Shown: piece by piece, positions 6,559-12,852 of the stretch
Layout: each line of letters opens with the position of its first letter
Numbering within the stretch: the stretch's first letter is position 1
NCBI GenBank assembly: GCA_945874095.1
Contig: CAMCFM010000063.1
Coordinates: 1-12,852, forward strand
Direction: 5' to 3'
From: Candidatus Kuenenia stuttgartensis
GTDB taxonomy: Bacteria; Planctomycetota; Planctomycetia; Isosphaerales; Isosphaeraceae
DNA: 12,852 nt
Notes under the pieces: generated by a model
What the model was told of the DNA's origin: nothing
Databases searched by the model: none
Seen by the model: the letters and a program-made list of their open reading frames with translations, nothing else
Made by a program: the position numbers and the translations under genes

Positions 6559-8768
6559 TGACCGCAAATTTACAGGCCCTGCTCAAACAAGTCTTCGGAT
6601 ACAGTGATTTCCGTCCCCTTCAGCGCGAGATCATGGAGTCCTCGCTCGACGGCCGCGACACCGTCGCCATTCTCCCAACAGGTGCTGGTAAAAGCCTTTG
6701 CTATCAACTCCCTGCTCTGGTAAGAGACGGCCTGACCGTGGTGGTTTCGCCCCTGATCGCCTTGATGAAAGATCAAGTGGACCAACTCCTGGCAGCCGGT
6801 GTTTCAGCCACGTTTCTCAACTCCTCCCTCGACGGCTCCACATTCCACAAACGCTCTCAGGAACTCGGCAACGGGCATTACAAGCTGCTTTATGTGGCCC
6901 CGGAACGCCTGATGCTGACAGACTTTCTCGAACGGCTGGCGCAGTGGAATGTACGGTCACTTGTCGTGGACGAAGCGCACTGTATCAGCGAATGGGGCCA
7001 CGATTTTCGCCCGGAATATCGCAAGCTCAGCCAGCTTCGGTCACTGTTTCCCCAAGTGCCTATGATCGCCCTGACAGCCACAGCCACGCCCCAGGTTCAG
7101 GCCGACATTGTGACTCAGCTGAAGCTTCAGGACCCGGCCCTGTTCCTTTCCAGCTTCAACAGGCCAAACCTGAGCTATCGTGTGATCGCCAAAGAGAAAC
7201 CGGCGAAACAGGTGTGGGAATTTGCAGCCGCCCGCCCTGAGGAATCCGGCATCATCTACTGCCAGTCTCGTAAAACGGCTGAAAGCATGGCCGATATGCT
7301 GATTGACGCAGGTCTGCCTGCCATTGCCTACCACGCCGGCCTGGAAGCCGATGAACGGACCAGAAATCAGGAAGATTTTATTCGCGATAAAGCACGTATT
7401 GTTTGTGCTACAGTGGCTTTCGGGATGGGGATCAATAAGCCGAATGTGCGTTATGTCATCCACGCCGACCTGCCTAAGAACGTGGAAGGATATTACCAGC
7501 AGACAGGCCGGGCTGGTCGAGATGGCCTCCCGGCAGAATGCGTCATGCTCTATTCTCGTAGCGATATCGTTAAGCAACTACGTTTTCTCGACGAAATCAC
7601 CGACCCGCAAGCTCAGCAAGTGGCCCGCCGGCAACTCGATCAGATGGCCATTTTCGCGGAAGAATGCACATGCCGCCGGGCATCGCTTCTTCGCTATTTT
7701 GGCGAAGATTGGCCTCATGATAATTGCGGAAGTTGCGATAATTGCCTTGAGCCCATGGATACCTGGGACGCCACAATCGACGCCCAGAAACTGCTCAGCT
7801 GTATTTATCGGATCGGCCAGAAAGCCCGCTTTTCCGTCGGCTGGCCACACATTGCCGATATCCTTGCCGGGGCAAACACGGAAAAAATCCGTAAATGGGA
7901 TCACTCCAGCCTATCCACCTACGGCATTGGTAAAGACAAGTCACGCAAGGACTGGATCGACCTCGGCCGACGCCTCACCAGCCTTGGACTGACCGAAGCC
8001 AGTCCGGACCAGTTTCAGACCGTCACCCTCACCGAAAAAGGCATGAACGCTTTGCGTCAACGGGTGCCGATCATTCTAAGTCGCCGTAAAGATGAAGCCG
8101 AGAAACAGGTTGCCACTGCAGCGGTCGCCCGGATGGCAAAAACTGGCGATATTCCATGCGATGAAGGCCTGTTTCACGAACTTCGCCTGCTCCGCAAAAC
8201 CTTGGCCGATGAACGTAACGTTCCAGCCTATGTGGTTTTCTCAGACGTCACCCTCCGACACATTGCCCGATCTTATCCTTTATCAGCATCAGAGTTTCTC
8301 TCTGTACCAGGCGTGGGCGAACGCAAACTTACCGAATATGGCGACACCTTCATCGCCGCTGTCGGAGAGTGGCTCGCAACCAACCAGCGCAAAACCTTTG
8401 CCGAAACCAGGCAAGCTCCTGCTCCTCCAGCTTCACTTTCCCGGCCCACACGTTCGCCAGGCGATTTGAGCGGCACGGTTCTGGAGAGTCTCAAAGGCTA
8501 TCGGTCCGGCCAATCGATTGCACAAATTGCTGCCAGCCGTGGGCTGATTCCAACCACGATCGAAAATCATCTCTGCCAGGCTCTGGAAGCAGGCGAGCCA
8601 CTCAACCCCGAAGATTTTTACACCGCCGAAGAAGCCAGCCTCATGCGAGAAGCCTTTAAAGCCAACAGTTCTTCCACGCTCACCTATATCTACGAGTCTC
8701 TCAATGCCAAAATTCCGTTCGGTAAACTACGGTTTTTCAGAGCGTTTGAAGTGACCGACATCCATTAG
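6558..8768 (+). CDS. recQ: ATP-dependent DNA helicase RecQ
   Basis: A 3'-to-5' DNA helicase acting in recombination and stalled-fork repair. The 736 residues include every expected part: the Q motif FGYSDFRPLQREI (13-25), Walker A PTGAGKS with Lys45, motif Ia SPLIALMKDQ, DEAH at 138-141, the RecQ-specific aromatic loop SEWGHDFRP (144-152), motif III ALTATAT, motif V ATVAFGMGINK and motif VI QQTGRAGRDG. Zinc ligands are Cys372, 390, 393 and 396. The RQC winged helix spans about 400-505 and the HRDC domain about 536-606. After a Pro-rich linker, 637-736 forms an extra helix-turn-helix module (YRSGQSIAQIAASRGLIPTT) seen in a subset of bacterial RecQ proteins and absent from E. coli RecQ, which has about 610 residues. 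The start matches the family N-terminus. A short hairpin without a T-run (GAATCC/GGATTC, 8769-8783) follows the stop. Confidence 0.97.
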   Translation: MTANLQALLKQVFGYSDFRPLQREIMESSLDGRDTVAILPTGAGKSLCYQLPALVRDGLTVVVSPLIALMKDQVDQLLAAGVSATFLNSSLDGSTFHKRSQELGNGHYKLLYVAPERLMLTDFLERLAQWNVRSLVVDEAHCISEWGHDFRPEYRKLSQLRSLFPQVPMIALTATATPQVQADIVTQLKLQDPALFLSSFNRPNLSYRVIAKEKPAKQVWEFAAARPEESGIIYCQSRKTAESMADMLIDAGLPAIAYHAGLEADERTRNQEDFIRDKARIVCATVAFGMGINKPNVRYVIHADLPKNVEGYYQQTGRAGRDGLPAECVMLYSRSDIVKQLRFLDEITDPQAQQVARRQLDQMAIFAEECTCRRASLLRYFGEDWPHDNCGSCDNCLEPMDTWDATIDAQKLLSCIYRIGQKARFSVGWPHIADILAGANTEKIRKWDHSSLSTYGIGKDKSRKDWIDLGRRLTSLGLTEASPDQFQTVTLTEKGMNALRQRVPIILSRRKDEAEKQVATAAVARMAKTGDIPCDEGLFHELRLLRKTLADERNVPAYVVFSDVTLRHIARSYPLSASEFLSVPGVGERKLTEYGDTFIAAVGEWLATNQRKTFAETRQAPAPPASLSRPTRSPGDLSGTVLESLKGYRSGQSIAQIAASRGLIPTTIENHLCQALEAGEPLNPEDFYTAEEASLMREAFKANSSSTLTYIYESLNAKIPFGKLRFFRAFEVTDIH

Positions 8769-8964
8769 GAATCCTCTGGATTCAACTCGGTTCAGCCGTC
8801 TCGAATACGTGCCGACAAACCTGACTTCAAAAAAAACGCATGACAGTTGCCAGTTTGAAAGTTAGTATGATCACACCCAAATCTCTCAATCTTCACGATG
8901 GGCCCGCCCTGATTCAATCGCTTTCAGTGCGGCCAGAGCAACGCCTTTTGGAATATTCGTACCC

Positions 8965-9903
8965 ATGAATCACCGACCGCTTGGACGTACCGGTTTGAAC
9001 CTCCCCGTACTGAGCTTCGGGGCCAGTTCTCTGGGTCAGGAATTCCGTCAGGTCGATCTGACCGAAGCCATTCGCTCCGTTCACGTTGCGCTCGACCTTG
9101 GCATGAACTTTATCGACACCTCGCCGTTCTATGGCCGGGGCATGAGCGAATGCCTGCTCGGCGTGGCACTCCGCGGAGTCCCTCGCGATTCCTATATTCT
9201 TGGCTCGAAACTTGGCCGATACGCCGGCACCCATTTTGATTTCTCCGCCCGTCGTGTCATCGAAAGTGTCGACATCAGCCTCCAGCGCATGGGCGTAGAT
9301 CATCTCGACATCATGCTTTGCCACGACATTGAATTTGTCGAAATGCAACAAATCGTCGATGAAACCCTGCCCGCCCTCCGTAAAATCCAGCAGTCAGGTA
9401 AGGTCCGATTCATCGGGATCAGCGGTTATCCGATGAATATCTTTAAATTCGTGCTCGATCAGACCGACCTTGACGTGGTCCTTTCCTATAACCACTACAC
9501 ACTTCAAAACACAATGCTCGGCGAGCTTGTGCCGTATTTGAAATCGAAAAATGTCGGGATCATGAATGCAGCTCCATTTTCCGCCAGACTTTTGACCAAT
9601 GCCGAACTGCCTCCATGGCACAAAGCCACGCCACTGGTCCGCGAAACTTGCCAAAAGGCGGCCCGGCTCTGCTCCCAGAATGGTGTGGATATCGCCCAGC
9701 TTGCATTGCAATACTCGATTGCAAATGAAGACCTTGCCACTTGCATTGTCGGATCCGCCAACCCGGAAAATGTCCGCAACTGGTCCACCTGGGCCAATCA
9801 ACCAATCAACTCCGAATTGCTGAACGATGTCCTGGCCATTCTGAAACCAATTCACAACTGGTTTTATATCGAAGGTCGTCCCGAAAACAACGACAAGATT
9901 TAA
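8965..9903 (+). CDS. Aldo/keto reductase, L-galactose/L-fucose dehydrogenase type
   Basis: 312 residues with a TIM-barrel aldo/keto reductase signature. The tetrad is visible as Asp51 and Tyr56 (FIDTSPFYG), Lys82 (GSKLGRY) and His120 (LCHDIEF). Several segments, such as FGASSLG, GRY...FDFSA, LDIMLCHDIEF and FIGISGYP, closely follow plant L-galactose dehydrogenase and bacterial D-threo-aldose (L-fucose) dehydrogenases. These enzymes oxidise the sugar C1 to an aldono-lactone with NAD(P)+. It is the first gene of a four-gene operon whose other members handle sugar acids, which supports a catabolic role. No strong Shine-Dalgarno precedes the ATG. TATGAT at 8866-8871 could be a -10 box, but no -35 is correctly spaced. 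The substrate (L-galactose, L-fucose, D-arabinose) cannot be fixed from sequence. Confidence 0.88.
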   Translation: MNHRPLGRTGLNLPVLSFGASSLGQEFRQVDLTEAIRSVHVALDLGMNFIDTSPFYGRGMSECLLGVALRGVPRDSYILGSKLGRYAGTHFDFSARRVIESVDISLQRMGVDHLDIMLCHDIEFVEMQQIVDETLPALRKIQQSGKVRFIGISGYPMNIFKFVLDQTDLDVVLSYNHYTLQNTMLGELVPYLKSKNVGIMNAAPFSARLLTNAELPPWHKATPLVRETCQKAARLCSQNGVDIAQLALQYSIANEDLATCIVGSANPENVRNWSTWANQPINSELLNDVLAILKPIHNWFYIEGRPENNDKI

Positions 9904-9936
9904 TCCAGCCCCACCAGTCTCACAGGAATCAATCAA

Positions 9937-10962
9937 ATGAAAGCGCTTTCACTCGATTCACCCAAAAACTGGCGGCTGATCGACATCCCCGAACCGCCAT
10001 CTCCAGGGCCAGGCGATACCGTGGTGCGCGTCCATCAAGTCGGAGTCTGTGGCACAGACCTTTCCGGCTATCTCGGCAAAATGCCATTCTTCAGCTATCC
10101 GCGCATCCCAGGCCACGAACTTGGAGTGGAAGTGGTTGCTGTCGGCTCCGGCATGACTGATATTAAAATCGGCGATAAATGCTCGATCGAACCTTATATC
10201 AATTGCCAGAATTGCCACGCCTGCCGACGTGGTTTTACCAACTGTTGCGAATCAAACCAAACCCTCGGTGTCCACTGCGATGGCGGCTTGACACCGATTT
10301 TCACCATACCAGCTCGCAAACTGCACGTCTCGAAAAAACTCAATTTCGAACAGCTTGCCCTCGTCGAAACACTCGCCATTGGCTGTCATGCCGTGAATCG
10401 GGCCGCAATTACCAAAGACGATGTTGTGGCCGTGATCGGTGCCGGCCCTATTGGACTTTCTGTGATTGAATTTGTCAAACTCACAGGCGCTCGCCTGATT
10501 GTGGTGGACCTTAATGAAAAAAGATTGCAATTCTGCCGCGATATCATGGGCGTGAAGCATACTCTGAAGACCGACGAAAATCTCCAGAAAAATCTGATCG
10601 AGCTTTCCGGTGGCCACCTTCCCGACGTTGTCATCGACGCCACAGGCCACACCGGCAGCATGTCCAACGGCTTTGAATTGATCGCCAACGGCGGCGGCCG
10701 CCTGGTTTATGTGGGCATCACCACCGACGAAGTGAAATTCAGACACGCCATATTCCATCGCCCTGAAGGCACTTTGCTTTGCTCCCGAAATGCTTTGCCA
10801 GGCGACTTTAAACGGATCATTGATTTGATCGAGACAGGTCAGATTAATACCAACCCGTGGATCACTCACAGAACCCGATTTGAAGATGTCATTGAAGTCT
10901 TTCCATCCTACATCAACCCTGAATCAGGCGTGATCAAGGCGATTATTGAAGTCGGCTCCTGA
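9937..10962 (+). CDS. Zinc- and NAD-dependent sugar-acid/polyol dehydrogenase (MDR family)
   Basis: 341 residues of the medium-chain dehydrogenase/reductase family. Catalytic zinc ligands Cys38 (VCGTD) and His60-Glu61 (GHELG) are present, as are all four structural-zinc cysteines (90, 93, 96, 104). The Rossmann fingerprint GAGPIG (168-173) is followed by Asp191, which favours NAD+ over NADP+. Relatives include L-threonine and sorbitol dehydrogenases, E. coli LgoD (L-galactonate to D-tagaturonate) and Thermotoga IolM in inositol breakdown. With a tagaturonate reductase directly downstream, oxidation of L-galactonate or of a keto-inositol is the best guess. AGGA lies 9 nt before the ATG, and the gap from the preceding gene is 33 bp. 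A 14-bp perfect palindrome overlaps the start codon. Family call firm, substrate inferred. Confidence 0.9.
   Translation: MKALSLDSPKNWRLIDIPEPPSPGPGDTVVRVHQVGVCGTDLSGYLGKMPFFSYPRIPGHELGVEVVAVGSGMTDIKIGDKCSIEPYINCQNCHACRRGFTNCCESNQTLGVHCDGGLTPIFTIPARKLHVSKKLNFEQLALVETLAIGCHAVNRAAITKDDVVAVIGAGPIGLSVIEFVKLTGARLIVVDLNEKRLQFCRDIMGVKHTLKTDENLQKNLIELSGGHLPDVVIDATGHTGSMSNGFELIANGGGRLVYVGITTDEVKFRHAIFHRPEGTLLCSRNALPGDFKRIIDLIETGQINTNPWITHRTRFEDVIEVFPSYINPESGVIKAIIEVGS
9938..9951. promoter_or_regulatory. Perfect 14-bp palindrome TGAAAGCGCTTTCA over a start codon
   Basis: The sequence fits the cre-type consensus bound by LacI/CcpA-family regulators at every position and lies inside the operon, starting at the second base of the dehydrogenase ATG. 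It also encodes ordinary codons (Lys-Ala-Leu-Ser), a common N-terminus in this family, so it may be accidental. Confidence 0.25.
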
Positions 10963-10991
10963 CTCTTTTAAACTCAAGGATCAATGCTCAG

Positions 10992-12119
10992 ATGCAAAAT
11001 CAACCTGAAACCATCCTCCAATTTGGTGCCGGCCGATTCCTCCGTGGATTTTTCGACCGATTTGTCCATCAAGCCAATCTGGAAGGCCAAAACGTTGGCC
11101 GAATTGTAATCGTTCAATCCACACCCGGCACCAGAGCCAACACACTCGCCGATCAAAATGGCGTGTATCACGCACTTTACAGAGGCGTGGAAGATGGCCA
11201 GGTGGTCGATCGCCCGATAAAAATCGAAAGTGTCAGCCGGGCACTGGTTGCGGGAGAAAACTGGCCTGAAATCCTCCGAATTGCGGCCTCTCCCGAATTA
11301 AAATATATTGTCACAAATGCCACTGAAGCCGGATATGAAACCGATGGCACCGACAAGCTCACGGACAGCCCGCCTAAATCCCTGCCCGGCAAGCTCGCAT
11401 CCGTGCTATGGGCAAGGTATCAGGCAGGCTCAAGCCCGCTAGTCATCCTCCCATGTGAATTGATCGAGCAAAACGCTGATAAAGTCTGCAAACTGGTCGT
11501 CGCTCAAGCCACCAGTTGGAATTTGCCAGCCGATTTCATTTCATGGGTCACCGATCAATGCTGGTGGCTGAATAATCTGGTCGATTGCATTATCACCGAC
11601 GGCCCTGCGGATCACCCCCTGGCATCCACCGACAAAATGCTGATCGCTGTAGAACCTTATGCACTGTTAGCCATCCAAAAGCCCGCTCGCGGTGTCCCGC
11701 CTCTGTTTGCAAGCCCTTATTTACATGTTGTCGATGACATGTCGCCATTTTTCCTGAGAAAAGTACGTATTTTAAATGCTGTTCACAGTTGTATGGTCGC
11801 GAAATTCTATGGTCATGGGTTTGATACTGTCCAGCAGGTGATGGCTGACAAGGCCGCAAATCGCTGGTGTCGCGACGTGGTTTTCGAAGAAATTGTACCT
11901 GCGCTTGTGGCCCGGGTTGAAGGTGTGGCTGAATTTGCTGACATGGCCTTCGACCGATTCCGCAACCCATTTCAGGTGCATTTGCTGAAAAACATCAGCC
12001 TGAATCAAGATGCCAAATTGCTGGTACGAATCGCTCCAACTATTGAAGAATACACCTCAATTTATGGTCGGCCACCCAAACGCCTGACCGAAGTCTTCCA
12101 AACAAAAATCCCTGTCTGA
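10992..12119 (+). CDS. uxaB: Tagaturonate reductase-like protein (mannitol dehydrogenase superfamily), short form
   Basis: Predicted to reduce D-tagaturonate to D-altronate with NADH. The N-terminal ILQFGAGRFLRGFFDRF (8-24) is the UxaB dinucleotide-binding signature. TNATEAGY (108-115), DSPPKSLPGKL (125-135), LPCELIEQN (153-161) and the catalytic K257-x4-N262-x2-H265 in KVRILNAVHS follow in the order of the family, and NPFQVHLL...LN marks the C-terminal domain. At 375 residues it is about 100 shorter than E. coli UxaB (about 480), yet the motifs are intact, so it is a compact subfamily rather than a broken gene. Fructuronate or mannonate oxidoreductase activity is possible. An earlier ATG at 10984 is in another frame. 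AAGGA lies about 10-15 nt upstream. The gap from the previous gene is 29 bp. Confidence 0.8.
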   Translation: MQNQPETILQFGAGRFLRGFFDRFVHQANLEGQNVGRIVIVQSTPGTRANTLADQNGVYHALYRGVEDGQVVDRPIKIESVSRALVAGENWPEILRIAASPELKYIVTNATEAGYETDGTDKLTDSPPKSLPGKLASVLWARYQAGSSPLVILPCELIEQNADKVCKLVVAQATSWNLPADFISWVTDQCWWLNNLVDCIITDGPADHPLASTDKMLIAVEPYALLAIQKPARGVPPLFASPYLHVVDDMSPFFLRKVRILNAVHSCMVAKFYGHGFDTVQQVMADKAANRWCRDVVFEEIVPALVARVEGVAEFADMAFDRFRNPFQVHLLKNISLNQDAKLLVRIAPTIEEYTSIYGRPPKRLTEVFQTKIPV

Positions 12120-12142
12120 ATTGCATTGGGGTAGTTTCAACA

Positions 12143-12852
12143 ATGATCCGTTCAAGTGTGACCATAAGTCTGGTTCCTGAAGCCCGTGGCGGCCCTTTCG
12201 TGTTTTGGGACGACCTCGAAAACGCCTGCCAAACCGCCAAAAAGCTCGAGTTTGCTGCCGTTGAAATCTTCGCCCCAGGCCCTGACGTTCTTCAATCGTT
12301 AGCCGTTTCCAAAGCACTTGTTGATAACGGCCTCGCTCTGGCCGCTGTCGGGACAGGAGCTGGCTGGGTCAAGCACAAGTTGCATTTGAGCCTTCCAAAT
12401 GCCAGTGATCGCCAAAAGGCCAATGATTTCATCAAATCCATGATCGCAGCAGGCGCTGTAAATAAAGCCCCCGCCATCATTGGATCCATGCAGGGCCGAC
12501 ACGGCGACGGTGTCGATCAAGCCACGGCAATGAATTATCTGGCCGATGCACTTGAAGAACTCGGTGAATATGCAGCCCAGCAAGGTGTCATATTGATTTA
12601 CGAGCCTTTAAACCGGTTCGAAACCAATCTGGTGAATACCATTGAATCAGGGTTGCATTTGCTCGACCGGCTTTCCACCAGAAATGTCAAACTTCTGGCC
12701 GACCTGTTTCATATGAATATCGAGGAAGTCAGCATCGCTGATGCAATTCGTCAGGGCGGTAGCCAGATCGGCCATGTGCATTTCGTCGATTCCAATCGCA
12801 GGCCCGCCGGAAATGGTCATATTGATCTTTCATCAGTCAGTGCTGCACTTGC
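12143..12852 (+). CDS. Sugar epimerase/isomerase of the xylose isomerase-like TIM-barrel family (3' end outside window)
   Basis: 236 residues are visible and the frame is still open at the right edge. The fold is that of hydroxypyruvate isomerase, tagatose 3-epimerase and AP endonuclease 2. Metal and catalytic positions can be seen: Glu154 (YEPLNRFETN), Asp187 and His190 (LADLFHMNIEE), and His213 (GHVHFVDSNRRPAGNGH). The last metal-binding Glu would lie beyond the window. The YEPLNR(F/Y)ETN and H-x-D-S-N-R-x-x-x-G-x-G-H pattern recalls Thermotoga IolO, which converts 5-keto-L-gluconate to D-tagaturonate, the substrate expected for the upstream UxaB-like enzyme. It may equally be an uncharacterised epimerase. 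It starts 23 bp after the previous gene and is surely in the same operon. The ribosome site is weak. Confidence 0.82.
   Translation, partial: MIRSSVTISLVPEARGGPFVFWDDLENACQTAKKLEFAAVEIFAPGPDVLQSLAVSKALVDNGLALAAVGTGAGWVKHKLHLSLPNASDRQKANDFIKSMIAAGAVNKAPAIIGSMQGRHGDGVDQATAMNYLADALEELGEYAAQQGVILIYEPLNRFETNLVNTIESGLHLLDRLSTRNVKLLADLFHMNIEEVSIADAIRQGGSQIGHVHFVDSNRRPAGNGHIDLSSVSAAL

Noticed and set aside
7041..7992. Long frames on both strands across the recQ region
   Set aside because: They are shadows of recQ, whose helicase motifs are complete and uninterrupted in one frame.
8847..8871. TTGCCA...TATGAT upstream of the sugar operon as a promoter
   Set aside because: The spacer is only 13 bp. 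A TATGAT-based promoter is possible, but no -35 at 16-18 bp fits.

Overview
The window reads as part of a chromosome of a Planctomycetota-like bacterium. This is inferred from the gene content, the palindromic intergenic repeats, exported low-complexity proteins next to large proteins of unknown function, and moderate GC. No rRNA or other taxonomic marker is present, so the assignment is soft. I see no tRNA, CRISPR array, insertion sequence or prophage gene.

Left part, minus strand (1-1993): an operon of two genes. The promoter-proximal gene encodes a MerR-type DNA-binding domain fused to a cobalamin-binding module (CarH/LitR architecture). Five bases after it starts a sigma-70 factor that runs off the left edge. 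Two 8-bp direct repeats 21 bp apart overlap the likely promoter.

Plus strand (2159-2863): pyrE, orotate phosphoribosyltransferase, with a plausible promoter. It is followed by two tandem 65-bp palindromic repeat units, a third partial unit and a strong symmetrical hairpin that can end transcription from both sides.

Middle (3204-6404): two divergent genes for probably exported proteins, separated by 530 bp without a convincing gene. The minus-strand one is a very basic repeat protein built from nine G-K-(V/I)-L-P-A-A motifs. The plus-strand one is a 553-residue protein with a W-P-G-H-C-x-G motif resembling transglutaminases of the oomycete elicitor type. Together they could be a substrate and a crosslinking enzyme; this is the most speculative and most interesting idea in the window.

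Then comes recQ (6558-8768), a full-length RecQ helicase with RQC, HRDC and an extra C-terminal helix-turn-helix region.

Right part (8965-12852), plus strand: a tight sugar-acid operon with gaps of 23-33 bp. It encodes an aldo/keto reductase of the L-galactose/L-fucose dehydrogenase type, a zinc- and NAD-dependent dehydrogenase, a short tagaturonate reductase (UxaB) homologue, and a TIM-barrel sugar epimerase that runs off the right edge. The families fit a pathway that converges on D-tagaturonate and then D-altronate, starting either from L-galactose/L-galactonate or from inositol through 5-keto-L-gluconate as in Thermotoga.
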